Position numbers and translations under genes: made by a program. This document shows positions 22,306 to 36,550 of a stretch of DNA of 64,000 nucleotides, piece by piece (position 1 is the stretch's first letter; each line of letters opens with the position of its first letter). Below the pieces are notes generated by a model. That model had not been told where the DNA came from. It saw only the letters and a program-made list of their open reading frames with translations, and ran no database searches. This stretch comes from Vandiemenella viatica (Eukaryota; Arthropoda; Insecta; Orthoptera; Morabidae). The DNA lies in assembly GCA_031002005.1 (NCBI GenBank), contig CM061921.1, forward strand, positions 127,688,597 through 127,752,596, written 5' to 3'.

Positions 22306-24786
22306 ATGCAAACATATTGTATAGCAACGATAAACCTGAACAGGATAACAAGCAAAACAAAAACAGAATGTCTAAAAGACTTCCTATATGCCGCTGATGT
22401 AGATATAGCCCTCCTTCAGGAAATTTGTAATACCAATGTCCTTGACATAACAGGATATGAATACGTATATAATCAAGGCAACGAAGCCGGAACTGCGATT
22501 TTAATAAAAGATGGGATTGATCACAACAATATTATCACTATAGAAAATGGCAGAGGAATATCCGTCAAGATTAAAACAGTTACAATATGTAATATTTACG
22601 CTCCGTCCGGAACACACAAAAGAAATGAAAGATCGAAATTTTTCAAAGAAGAAATGCTACCCCTCCTACCAACAAATAACAACAGTTTGATAATAGGAGG
22701 CGACTTTAACTGCGTGCTACACCCTAAAGATCAATTCCCAAATGTTAACGCGTGTAACGATCTTAAATTAATAGTCCAAGGACTCAGATTAAAAGACACT
22801 TGGGAAACAAAACATGGGACTGAAAAATCCTATACATACGTCACCAAAGATGCAGCAAGCAGAATTGACAGGATATACGTAAGCGAAGATATTAATTCCG
22901 ATGTTACCAGTACAGAGGTATGGCCAGTGAGCTTTTCAGACCACAGCGCCTTCATCACCCACATAAATATGAGCAGACAAGAAATTCACCGAGGAAGAGG
23001 CTACTGGAAATTTAATACTATTTTTCTAAAAGATCGTGAACTTCACGAAATGCTCCAAGAAACATGGCAAATTTCTATGAGGCAATATCAGAGATATAAT
23101 AATAAACTAGATTGGTGGTTACAATGCGCGAAACCAAAACTGCGCCGTACGCTGATAGAATACGGAAAAGTAAAGAAGCAAGAACATAAGCAAACAGCGG
23201 AATTTTACTATGCCTGTCTAAGAGACGCTTACCGGAATACTGACAGATTAACTCAAGACATTATAAAAATAAAAAGAATAAAAGAGAAACTAGTAGCAAT
23301 AAAACGTTCCGAACTGGAGCAAATGATGATCAGATCGAAAACCAAATATGCTGTACCAGAGGAAAAGACTTCAATATACCACTTTATGCGGGAAAAGAAA
23401 AGAGCAAGGATCAAAATTCTTAAAAACTTGAGAATCGGTGAAGATAATTCCAATGACTTACTCAGTGTGGTGTGCAACAGACTCGACGCAAATGACAACG
23501 TACAACTGGAAAGTAGAATAACAGAAGAAGAATTAGAAGAAATTATAAAAACAAGCCCAAGAAACAAATCATCTGGCCCTGACGGTATTCCAGTAGAAGT
23601 ATACCTACACTTCTGGCCAACCATCCAACAACAACTGACGGAAGTACTTAATGATGTGCTTACAATACCTAATGTGCCCAAAAACTTCAAAGAAGGATTA
23701 ATAGTTCTGATACCAAAAAACCACAACAACAAAACCCTAGACGGAATGAGACCTATATCATTACTAAATTCAGACTATAAGTTGTTCACTAGAATACTGA
23801 CAAAAAGAATGATGCCTCTGATGAATAAAATAATTGCGGAACACCAGGTTTGTGCAGTACCTGGCAGAACAATCATGGGGACGTTAAGCGAGTATAGAGA
23901 CATCATCGCGGCCGCAGCAGTAACAGGGATAAATGCAGAGCTATTGTCTATCGACTTTGATAAAGCCTTCGACAGGGTCAGTCACGAGCACATACGAAAG
24001 ACATTAGAAAGAATGGGATTCAGTAACGCTTTTATAAAAATTATACAGAAACTGCTACATGAAGCAGAATCAAAAATTCTAGTCAATGGCTTCAGAACAA
24101 AAGCAGTGCAAATAAAAAGGTCTGTAAGACAGGGTGACCCCATATCAATGGCGCTTTTCTCAATTGCTCTGGAACCTCTATTGCGATACATAAACGCCAC
24201 AATATCTGGAATAAAATATGCAAACAGAAAAATTACTTGCAGAGCTTATGCCGATGACGTATGTGTAGTGGCCACAAACGCCGAAGAAATAAAAATTATC
24301 AGGGAAAACGTATTAACATATTGCCGTGCAGCGGGGGCAAAAATAAACTTAAATAAGTGCAAGATGCTGAAACTAGGTAGCGGCATTCCATATCAACAGC
24401 CTCACTGGATACAAGAAAGAGAAAAAATGCAAGTTTTAGGAGTAGAAATGCACACGTGCCCACTAAAAATGATAGCCAGAAACTGGAGGACAAAGCTAAA
24501 TGTGATAAGAGGAGCAGTAAGAGAACATTACACCAGGAACCTAAATATGTACCAGAAAGTGGATCTGGTCAATGAATACATAGTTTCAAAACTATTATAC
24601 TTAGGCACATATTCCCAATTCCAGCTTAAATCGCCAAGAGAATAACTTCGTGCCTTTGTAATTTCATACTAAGAGGAAACATCTTTAAGATAAAATATAC
24701 AACAGTGACTCTTGGAGGTTTAGGACTAATCGACATAGAGCTGAAGTGCAGAGAATTATTTATTACAACAATGCTGAAGATCTTAA
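22306..24786 (+). pseudogene. Tx1-like LINE ORF2: APE endonuclease and reverse transcriptase
   Basis: Open for 779 codons (22306-24645). Endonuclease: INLNR (10-13 region), LLQEI with Glu39, GGDFN 131-135, SRIDRI with Asp188, SDH 211-213. All catalytic residues appear present. RT: SSGPDGIP 422-429, MRPISLLN 481-488, SIDFDKAFD with Asp550, RQGDP 608-612, YADD 648-651, then GAKINLNKCKML. A single frameshift near 24640 separates FQLKSPRE from the continuing thumb sequence (NIFKIKYTTVTLGGLGLIDI), which runs to the piggyBac-like insertion at 24786. In an active copy it would nick target DNA and copy the RNA there. This is a nearly intact but dead gene. Confidence 0.9.
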
Positions 24787-24829
24787 CACTAGAGTGCACG
24801 CGCTCCTAAGTACTCCTTGAGCGCACGCG

Positions 24830-26079
24830 CGGGCTACAGGCGTAGCCCATTTATAGGATAATTAATTTTCGGAAACAGACAAAAAAATATATAAAACCGA
24901 GTAAATAATTATTAAATATCTTTATTTTTATCATATTGACTCATAAAATTAACAAAATTTTGTTTCTTAATTATAATTTGAAACATAAACGTAAACTTCT
25001 TAAAAATAAAATATTTTTGAAAGGTTTGAAATCTTTTAGTCTTATTTTTATTTAGGAATGTAATATTTATTATAAAATGGGTTTCCAGTGTAGTAATTGA
25101 ACCAATTATCAAAGTGATTGATAATAATTCATTCTGTTGGCATACATTCAGGACAGACGACAGCCTGAAGTTCGCTACAAATGCGCCTCATACATTTGCT
25201 GCATTGGTTGCGCGTCCTGTAAGCCCGAGCCCTGCTGCTAAAAGAACATCGACCAACTCCTCCCCGAATAGGCCAATCCTGGAAGTAGTCTGCCTTACAG
25301 TTTTATACCTTTTAGAATATATTTTTCTGGGATATACGACGCTCTATAAAAGGTCTTGCAAGATCGAATCCAACTTCTTGAAGATATTGACGACGGATCA
25401 CTTTCATATCAGGATTGTTCGTCAGATATATTACAAGACCGTTTATATTCGCCACGTTTACAAAATTGTAAAACAGCGTGCGAGGCAATTGACAACTTTT
25501 CCGAGCAACTAGTATTCTTTAGACATTTTATCAAAAATATCGACACCGATTTTGTGTGGTTATAAACTGTGATGATATCAGGTTTTTGAGCTTCACTAGT
25601 TGCATAATCAATTTTTAGCATGATTATGGAGGGTAGACAACATCAAAACTACTTAATTTCGTTTTGTCATCCTCCAGCAACCATCTTAGTATTTGGGCAT
25701 AGCTCACATTACCCCCATCTAAAAATGACAAAAACATAATAAAGTTACATGAAAAATTCATAAACACGAACAACACACATAAAAAACAGTTATTGACATT
25801 ACTTTTTGTAGTATTAATACAGAAAATATATCATATTTACCTCAATTTTGTCACTTGTATATTAAATAATTTACTTCCTCCAACGCTCGCGCGGGCTACA
25901 GGTGTAGCCCATCAACTTCAAGGGCGATTTATGCAGATGTCCTTGCGCCGTGAGAGATGGCACGCTACTGGCGGGGGCGGGGGATAGTACTTGAGGAATA
26001 CACTAAACGATTAATCTGTAGCGCGCAAAGTTTATATAATATACGACAATATTACACGTTGGGCTACATATGTAGCCCG
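24830..26079. repeat. Three subterminal palindromes of the piggyBac-like element
   Basis: The palindrome gggctac-(agg/ata)-gtagccc occurs at 24830-24849 (gggctacaggcgtagccc), near 25893-25910 (gggctacaggtgtagccc) and at 26061-26078 (gggctacatatgtagccc). Each is preceded or followed by gcgcg-type sequence. They are probable transposase binding or hairpin sites. The third, internal one is about 170 bases in from the right end. Confidence 0.7.
25110..25650 (-). pseudogene. piggyBac-like transposase C-terminal relic
   Basis: Minus strand 25621-25409 reads AQKPDIITVYNHTKS, the conserved block after the last catalytic Asp of piggyBac transposases. A frameshifted stretch (FGEELVDVLLAAGL, about 25285-25245) and the cysteine-rich end NQCSKCMRRICS...VVCPEC (about 25215-25150) follow. 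The N-terminal half and the DDD core are absent. This agrees with the TTAA-flanked ends and makes the element non-autonomous. Confidence 0.75.
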
Positions 26080-26092
26080 CGCGTGCACTCTA

Positions 26093-26719
26093 GTGTTAAA
26101 CAACCTACCACAAAGTATAACAAGCGTACTGGCAAATGAACTACAACCAATCAGCAAAACACCACCGGTGAACGTAGGAGGAATCCACCACAAATTGAGT
26201 CATATAAAGCAATACCATCTAGAAATCAGCTACCTATCACAGAAACAAAGCCCCAAGATCAAAACAAGACACCTCCTAGAAGAAATGAATTGTCAAAACC
26301 AAAGGAACAGACAAGAAGATAAATACAAACATTACAGCTGGCAGCAAATTTGGAAAAATGTCAACAATAAAACGTTAAATCTGGGGGTTAAATCCACGTG
26401 GTACAAAGTGGTCAATGATATGATAAGCACTAAAGAGAAACTACATTCACTACATCTCAGTAATACAAACAAGTGCAGCCAATGCCAACAAATCGATACC
26501 CTAGTTCACAGATTTGAGTGTGAAGAAATGAAAGAAATATGGGAATGGACTAAGGAAAAAGTCGCGATAATAAACAGGACCGCAAAAAATCAGATAAGAA
26601 CCGAAGATTTAATAAGACCACAGAGGAGAGCGTATCCCGATACAAAACATAATGCCACAATGTGGCTACTAGGACACGCCGTCTACTACACATTCTCAAA
26701 TAAGGGCAAAACAAACTAG
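26093..26719 (+). pseudogene. Tx1-like LINE ORF2, C-terminal part beyond the insert
   Basis: From 26100 the frame continues the ORF2 thumb and C-terminal domain: LPQSITSVLANELQP, TWYKVVNDMISTKEKL, and a knuckle CSQCQQIDTLVHRFEC (C-x2-C-x7-H-x3-C) typical of Tx1/L1-type ORF2 ends. It joins directly to ...TTMLKIL before the insert once one TTAA is removed. The first codons (26093-26099) are piggyBac end plus TTAA, so the apparent Met is artificial. Confidence 0.85.
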
Positions 26720-26991
26720 AATACTGGTTTTACCTAACAGAAGAATACAACAAATTGACACCCGCTCAAAATAAAAGCTCCTTTGCAAATTTCTTAATTG
26801 TGATAAACGAATAAAGTAAGAAAACACCAAAACTAGAAAAAATGAATGATAAACACATTATGGAAAAGGGGAACACCCCATGCATTAATAAACAAAGGCA
26901 TAGAGCCAGGCATAGAGCCAGGCAAAGAGCCTACTTAATGGTGAGCGAAAGGTAGGGCTGAAGGGGAGGAAGGAGGCCCAAAAAAAAAAAA
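26720..26991 (+). other. Tx1-like LINE 3' UTR and poly-A tail
   Basis: Non-coding sequence with a purine-rich end (ggctgaaggggaggaagg) and 12 As at 26980-26991. It contains a short direct repeat gcatagagccaggca at 26897-26922. The tail is followed at once by the GTGG target duplication. Confidence 0.7.
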
Positions 26992-27263
26992 GTGGTTAAA
27001 CCGCTTGCTTACTAACGTCGTGGTCTCTGGTTCAAATCTCCATGGAGGCTAAGACTTATAAAATTTGTTTTTCATCGTAAGAGTCAGGCCTGGGCCGTAG
27101 GTTATTCGGATTGAATTTTAAACTGTAGGTATCACAAAGTTAGGGGTGCAATCTGAGGCAATTCGTATGTAGTCTTGCAATACAGTATATGTACATTTTT
27201 TTTACGTTATATTGATCCATCAGGGGTGATTCGTAGTCAGTGTGTGTGTGTGATCTGCAGTAG
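26992..27263 (+). repeat. Repeat E copy 1, right half
   Basis: Resumes with gtggttaaaccgcttgc, B-box-like ggttcaaatctcc, then cgtaagagtcaggcctgggccgt and a TG-rich end (gtgtgtgatctgcagtag). It matches 27605-27882 of copy 2 step by step. From 27264 to 27375 is a short unassigned stretch. Confidence 0.8.
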
Positions 27264-27375
27264 GAATACTATAAATGCGGAAGTAAGTCTCTGTCTTATG
27301 TTACGTTTTGATAATTAAATGGCTATATCGATATTGACGGAATTTGACGAGAAAATCTGTAGGGAGTGCACTGGA

Positions 27376-27882
27376 CTTTGTTTGTTCTTCATACAAATCA
27401 ACAGTTTTCATCCGATCTCGATGAAACTTTGCACACTTATCCTTTGAAACAACGAGAAAAATACTGTCTACATTTGGTTGAAAAATTTTCTGTATAAATA
27501 ATACATGTTGTCTTATACTTTCGAAAAATTACTGGACGGCGATAGACAGACGCGTTAGATATGGTCGTCTCTGGAGTGTTTTCCGTGTAGCGGTCAGACA
27601 GCTAAGTGGTTAAAGCGCTTGCTCACGGACACGTTGGGGTCGTGGTCTCCAGTTCAAATCTCTGGAGAGGCAAAGATTTTTAAAAATTGTTTTTGATCGT
27701 AAGAGTCACGCCTGGGCCGTCGGTTGTTCAGATTGAATGTTAAACTGCAGATATCACAAATTTAGGGGTGCAATGCAAGGCAAATCGTAGGTAGGTAGGT
27801 AGGTAGTCTTGCAATGCTGTAGGTGTAAATTATATTGATACCTCAGGGGTTGTTCGCAGTCAGTTTATGTGTGATGTGCAGT
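27376..27882 (+). repeat. Repeat E copy 2 (uninterrupted)
   Basis: Full order: gtttgttcttcatacaaatc, module 1, gcgatagacagacgcg, tRNA-like centre (agctaagtggttaaagcgc at 27600-27618; B box agttcaaatc at 27650), cctgggccgtcggttg, a gtag microsatellite (27790-27810), and the end gtgatgtgcagta. It serves as the empty-site reference for the Tx1-like LINE. Confidence 0.8.
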
Positions 27883-27888
27883 AATCTA

Positions 27889-27933
<45 letters not shown>

Positions 27934-28018
27934 ATGGATGGATGGATGGATGGATGGATGGATGGATGTATGTTTGTTTGTTTGTTCTTCATACAAATCC
28001 ACAGTTTTCATCCGATCT
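27883..28018 (+). repeat. Repeat E copy 3 (truncated) with TA and ATGG microsatellites
   Basis: Directly abuts copy 2: an expanded (TA)n run (27889-27930) and (ATGG)n (27934-27968), then gtttgtttgttcttcatac and the start of module 1, cut off at tttcatccgatct (28018). Head-to-tail placement shows that E can form tandem arrays. Confidence 0.75.
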
Positions 28019-29125
28019 ACCCATCGGAACCACTGATTCGGTTCTAAATAGACACTCGATACATTCGTTTCCAGTGTTCTGGGAACATACAGGTCATTAT
28101 GTATAATGGCAGACGAAGGAGGTATTATTGTTGACCAACTCAAATGCATACACTATGCTAAACAATCAGGATTTAAACAAGTGTCAAAATTCGGTCATAA
28201 CAATTTGTCCATGACTCATTCTAAATGATAGAAGCCTTTTAAACTGTGAAACTTCTATATTTTTTTCAAACAATTTCACAAGTTAATGCCAACGAGAAAT
28301 CAAATATTGCATCACCCATATTTAATGCCGATAAAATTGAATTGGCTATTCACTATGCCTTATCCTCAGGCTGTAGTTGTCACATGTTGGGACAAAAACC
28401 TAAATCACACAGTAAATCATATAAGATTATCAGCATCTGGAATTATTAAGCAAGCAATGCATTGACAGTTATTAGGAGGAAAATTCTATCATACCAGTAA
28501 TTTATAAAACTATTATTCATAGCAATTTGTCTTTCCCAAACTATGTATTGTCATTATTCAATCAAAAATATATCATAGTCCTAAACTGATAGAATTTAAC
28601 CAAACTAACCCTACGATATTGAACACTGAAATTGCTAAACATTTGCAACAAGCCAATGACGCAGTTAAATACAACCATCTGATTGCACCAGCAGAAACAC
28701 AGATACAAACACAGTTTAGACACAAAGCTATGGTAACATCTATTAGTCTCACTTCTATTGTATCAATCTCAGTTATAATTAATTTAATAATATAAATGTA
28801 CAAATACAGTTAAAAAAACTAGGCTTAGTAATAAGGTGCAAGTACCTACAGCTTCACAGATTTTGATGAGTAATAAAGATAATCCAATTAACATCACTAA
28901 ATTTTAAAACACCAATTGAAAACTAATTGTGTAATTGACTATAATCATGTGGACTAATATTTTCTTCTGTTATCACAGGGTTGTTCAACGAACCAACAAC
29001 ACAATTTTAAATATTAAAATTATTGTAAAAACTTTGTAACCCAAAAGGTAAAATCTAGGACGCAGTCTAAAACATTTTAACTATAATAACTCTTTATAGG
29101 CTTTGAGGACAAAGCTGGTTTCCTC
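28019..29125 (+). pseudogene. Env-like C-terminal relic upstream of the LTR
   Basis: Several short broken frames. The best (about 28595-28795) reads KLIEFNQTNPTILNTEIAKH, a helical stretch (LQQANDAVKYNHL), then a probable membrane anchor (SLTSIVSISVIINLII) and a basic tail. Position just before a polypurine tract and LTR, plus an anchor near the end, suggests the env-like third ORF of an insect Ty3/gypsy element of errantivirus type. The match is by layout more than motif, and gag and pol were not found upstream. The gene is broken by many stops. Confidence 0.4.
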
Positions 29126-29139
29126 GAAGGGGGAATAAG
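29125..29139 (+). other. Polypurine tract
   Basis: cgaagggggaataag lies immediately before the LTR start TGTAAT, where plus-strand priming occurs in LTR retroelements. Confidence 0.6.
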
Positions 29140-29823
29140 TGTAATGGGTATTTTAACTAAAAAAGTAGTAAATCAATATTTTTTCATGTACGGTATTAAA
29201 CGGCGGCTGTAGTAACGCAGCGAAGCCGGGCGACATTAAGTGGATTGCTGACAGTGTTGTTGCAGCAAAAAGCGTGCACCAGTCACACGTGAGACAAAGG
29301 GTATTGAACATTCGGGAGGTCACCGACTCAAGTCACGCACCGATTTTCGAGTATACGGCAGAGACAGAAATCACGTGTACTGGCGTGTGAGTTACGCTAT
29401 AAAAACAAGGCAGCAGAGTGACTTGACCTCTCAGTTTGGAAGCATATCTACGCTGTCACTATGTCGGGTTAAGCAACGACCCTGCGACTTCGGGAAAACC
29501 AGCCGGGTCCACTCCTTGATGACAATGATAAACTGTAAGTTTACTTCTTCAGTCTGTTGGAATCTATGCCCCCTGGACACTTGCTAGCGGGAATCTTCTT
29601 GTAGTGTAACCTCTCTATGGCACAGGCGTAATAAATAGGAAATGGTATTTGAAGACTTTGCCCTATTCCGTAACCTGGTTGGTCCATGCAGTCTCCTGAA
29701 GTTACAGCTAACTGTCGCAGAGTGCCATAGTACAGAGGGTCGCCAACAATTCAACCATCCTGGCTTTCAATCGACCAAACCCCATAAAACGGTCGGTTAC
29801 AAGTATAGAATCCAGTAATTACA
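29140..29823 (+). mobile_element. Long terminal repeat (3' LTR of a gypsy-type element)
   Basis: 684 bp beginning TGTAAT and ending ATTACA, a 6-bp inverted repeat of the TG...CA type. It contains a TATA box gctataaaaac (about 29396-29406) with a possible start region tcagtttgg 32 bases on, and an aataaa signal near 29628-29634. The preceding polypurine tract fixes it as a 3' LTR. No second copy was identified in the window, so the target duplication cannot be checked. Confidence 0.7.
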
Positions 29824-32824
<3,001 letters not shown>

Positions 32825-33691
32825 TTGAAGTATTTGGGAAAAATTATGTCTGGAAAGTGTGGCGCCTGTCGCAGGAACATGAAGAATGGTGTGGGGTACA
32901 GTGAGTGTAAGAAGGAGTTTCACTGGGAATGCAGTGTAGAGGTCGCATGGGAAATAAATGAAGCTCTCCCATGGTTTTGTCCACTTTGGATTAAGGATGA
33001 AAGGATCAGGGAGATGGATGTATGGCTGAGGGAGAAAGACAAAATGATCAGAGTGTTGTTGGAAAGAGTCAGGGCCCTTGAAGCTGAGACTGTGGAGGCG
33101 AGGCCTATGGTGGAAACGCCTGTGGAGGACGTATCTGTGGGGGCCTCACCTGTGGAGGCTCAGCCTATATTGGCAGATAGATATGGTGGGTATGGAGAAG
33201 AGAGAGATACCGATATTTGGGAGCTGATAACAGGTCGTAGGGGAAAAATGGTAAACAGGAGGAAGAAGCCAAACACTACAGAAATTGTTGGGAAAAATAG
33301 GTTTGAACTTTTACCAGAGTCAGGAGGGGGGAGCCTCATGCAGATGAAGGAGTAGGTAAGGTGCAGCAACCTTTAGGAATAAGGGCGTCAAGGAAAAAAC
33401 CGAAAGAAAAGGGTTCTGCTGCTAGGTAGTAGCCACGGGAGAGGTGTAGGCCCTCTCTTGCAGGATCAGCTTTGCTCAGGTTACCAAGTCACAAGTTTAT
33501 TCAGACCTAGTGCAACATTAGATCAAGAAATAGAGGATGTAGGTTCACTTTTTAGGGGTTTCACCAAAGAGGATAGGATAATGGTAGTGGGAGGTGCGGG
33601 CAACAATATTGATAGAAATGCTAATTATAGTATAGAGAGTGATCTGAAGATAGTGTTTAAGGAGTTACAACACACAAGGTTGAGATCATGA
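32825..33691 (+). pseudogene. LINE ORF1: PHD-like finger, coiled coil, SGNH-like domain
   Basis: Residues 11-60 of the first frame (32825-33355) hold CGACRRNMKNGVGYSEC, FHWEC and PWFCPLW, the Cys/His spacing of a PHD-type zinc finger. A helical EREMDVWLREKDKMIRVLLE-like stretch follows, then Val/Pro/Glu-rich repeats (about 90-115). After two stops (33428-33432) the frame resumes with a GSSHGRGVGPLL block and IMVVGGAGNNID, equivalent to the SGNH blocks I and III of the other LINE's ORF1. The finger probably aids RNA or protein binding; the esterase substrate is unknown. Confidence 0.7.
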
Positions 33692-34049
33692 AAGTCCTAA
33701 GTCGCCATGACCAGCCGCAATTTAACCACGCTGTGATGTGGTAGACCTTGGTAAGTGGGGTTCCACTTGGCATCGCCTACACCTAAATACGAGGGGCAAG
33801 GGAATAGTTTCTGAGTTAGTAGCTAATGCTGTGAGGAACCCCACTTCCAGTGATGACGGGGTGATGTTCCTTTTTTAGGTTAGGGGCTGCTGTTGATGGG
33901 ATAAAAATGCGTAATCAAAGGGATACTAAGAGTAGATCCATAGTTAGAAAAATCGCTAATGCTAAAGAAATAGATGAAGCTTTTGAAACAATAACAAAAA
34001 GGGGGGAGGCAGATCTGAGAAGGCGAATATTAGTGCTGAAAATATCACA

Positions 34050-36550
34050 ATGATTAGAGTGTTACTGGTAAGCTGTAGAAGTATAATGAACAAAGTAATA
34101 GAATAATAGAGATACACGAACCTCAAGTAGTTATAGAGGTAGGGTCCTGGTTAAAAGAAGGAGTATTAGATAATGAGATTTTCTCCGATGGTTACAGAGT
34201 GTACCACAGAGATAGAGGAGCAACTGGGAGGGGGGGGGGGTTAGGGGGATAAATGAATGAAAAATGTGAGGCTCTCGGCGAGAAACTAAATTCATATTCA
34301 GAGTTCAGAAGTAAGCATATAATGATCATTATTTGTGGGGATTTGAACTTACTAGGTGTTAACTGGGTAGGAAATAAGATTCATTACACAAGGAAACAGA
34401 GATTTGCAAATACCTTTTAAGAGAAGGAGGCTTTACACAAGTGGTTGACCAGTAAAGAAGGGGATCAAACATATTGGATATCTTCATAATAAATCCTAAT
34501 GATAACCTTATCAGGGGTCAAGTAATCAAGGAATAAGTGACCACAATGCTGTTCTGGTGGATAAAAGGGGATTCAGTAAACCTGTGGCCAGAATTCAATG
34601 GGGAAACAGATACAATTATAAAAAGGCACAAAAGATATTTCAGGATAATTTTATTAAATGGAAGAATGGCAGAAGTGCTGTGGGGAGGGAGTGGGAAGAA
34701 TTCAAGTAAATAATAAAAAAGGGTGAAGAAATATATATTCCAAAGCAAAGAGAAGTACAGAACATACATACTATATCGGGGAGGTGAGGAGGTTAAACAG
34801 ATTGGTGATACGAGAAAATAACAGAGTGAAGAAAGAGCAAGGCAGTAGGGAATTCTTTAAACAACTAAACAAGGAATTAATAATGGTTAAGAAAATGGGT
34901 AGGGACGAATTTATGAAGAATATAATTTGTGCAGGAGGATCACTGCATGATGCATCTAGAAATTTCTGTGGCTATATCAGGAAACTGAGGGGAAGATAGT
35001 GTATTGTGACGATTATATATAAGTATGGAGAAGAAGTAACTGAGTATTTAAAAAATGGTACAGTAATTAAGTAAATGGTTCAGTGATACTATTAGGGACA
35101 ATAATTCAGGAATGGTGTAGGGGGGGGGGATATATAAGAAAACAAACCTATCTACACAGTTGGAGGTGAGAAGACTTGAAAATTTGGAATTCAATATGAA
35201 GATATCATGAAGGAACTAAAGAATCTAAAAAAAACGTAAAGGGGTTGGTATTGATAATATTACTATGGATGTCTTAAAGATAGTAGGATTTCATATTGTA
35301 CCTTATCTTGAAACATTATTTAAAATGAGTCTGGATATTTGTTGTTTACCAGATGACTCGAAAAGTGCGATAGTATTACCGTTCTATAAAGGAGGGGTGA
35401 CAAATAGGGTCGAAAACTATATGCCAATCAGCTTGACATCAGTGGTAGGTAAATTAATGGAGAAATTAGTATTCCATCAGAAGTGTCTGTGATAAACGTA
35501 ATTGGTTTTCAAGTCGGCAACATGGCCCTAGGCAAGGATATTCATGTGAATCTCAGTTAGTAGGCTATATGAAAGATATTTCTGATGAAATGGATAGGGG
35601 AGACCAAGTTGATAGTATAGCACTAGACCTTTCAAAGGCTTTTTACAGAGTGAGGCATAAAATGGTGTTAAATAGGGAAAAAAACCATTGGAGTTGATCA
35701 AAAGATGATTTGCTGGGTAGAAGAATTCTTAAAAGGTAGAAAGCAAAGAGTTAGGGTAGGAAATGCACTATCAAAAGAAGTAGGAGTGAACATGATAATT
35801 GCACAGGATATTGGAACCATTGCTATTCGTTATTATATTGGATGATTTTGTTAATAGTTTACTGTCAGAAGTTAGCTTGTTTGCAGATGACATAATGTTA
35901 TATAAAAGAATCAAATCGGTAGAAGACTGCAAACAGCTGCTGGTTGGTCTAGATTGGACAAAAAGTTAGGTTAGTCAACATGGGATGAAGATAAATGCAA
36001 AGAAGAGCTAGCTCATTATGTACAGAGATAAAAAGCTAAAGGTTCATTGTGGGGAATGAGCTACTTATTGAAGGCTCGAACTGTAATTACCTCGGCATAA
36101 TATTTGATAGTAGACTTACCTTAGCAGGACACATTGGACAGGTATTGGAGAATGAGTTCCAAATCCTTCACCTATTGGTAAAAGTGATGAGTGGTTGTAC
36201 TAGAGAAGTAAGGCAGATTGGTTATGAAACTTTGGTCAGACCACTGCTTTAGTATTGTGGATTAGTATGGGACCCAAATTTTGGGTTTCAAATACCAGAG
36301 TTGGGAGGGGGGGTGCAGAGAATGGATGCCAGATTTGTCTTTGGATACCACTGCAAAATACAATAGGTAACTAATAAGATAACGGAGCTAGAGTGGCACT
36401 CATTGGAGGATAGAAGGAGGGTGAAGAGAGTCATTGGAGCATACAGGGTAAATATTGGTGATGAGGCATAGAAAGATATTGGTGGGAAAATTAAGAGAGG
36501 TGCTTGGACCATGACCACAAGCTGGAACTTGATTTCAGGCATGAGGGCGT
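34050..36550 (+). pseudogene. LINE ORF2 remains: endonuclease and reverse transcriptase
   Basis: In order: LLVSCRSIMNK, EVGSWLKEG and ICGDLNLLGVNW (endonuclease, 34065-34370); a linker (34784-34999); then PDDSKSAIVLPFYKGG, NYMPISLTSVVGKLMEKLV (35345-35490), IALDLSKAFYRVRHKMV, FADDIMLYKRI (35880-35910), NYLGIIFDSRLTLAGHI and YETLVRPLL (36085-36250). All main RT blocks are represented but spread over at least six frame changes, and the second Asp of motif A reads KAFY instead of KAFD. Confidence 0.75.

Larger units (their letters stand above)
24787..26095. mobile_element. piggyBac-like element inserted at TTAA
   Basis: Perfect 17-bp terminal inverted repeats CACTAGAGTGCACGCGC (24787-24803, and its complement 26079-26095), flanked by TTAA on both sides (24783-24786, 26096-26099). 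TTAA duplication is diagnostic of piggyBac-superfamily transposons. Subterminal palindromes gggctaca..tgtagccc-type occur at both ends. At 1309 bp it is shorter than autonomous members because the transposase gene is internally deleted. The LINE reading frame continues on the far side, so excision would be precise. Confidence 0.9.
20594..26991 (+). mobile_element. Tx1/L1-group LINE inserted in repeat E
   Basis: A non-LTR retrotransposon with a 5' leader (20594-20781), ORF1, ORF2 and a poly-A tail (26980-26991). The target duplication is GTGG (20590-20593 and 26992-26995); the empty form cagctaagtggttaaagc is present at 27597-27615. The element is therefore complete at both ends, about 5.1 kb without the piggyBac-like insert. 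Assignment to the Tx1-like group rests on the RRM-like/CCHC ORF1 and the SVRQGDPISMALFSIALEPL block. The reading frames are far better kept than in any other LINE here, which suggests it is among the youngest insertions. Confidence 0.85.

Noticed and set aside
23253..23732. 159-codon minus-strand frame with hydrophobic stretches
   Set aside because: It is a shadow of the well-supported LINE ORF2 on the plus strand.
27889..27968. CRISPR-like or functional tandem array
   Set aside because: It is a plain (TA)n and (ATGG)n microsatellite at the start of repeat E.
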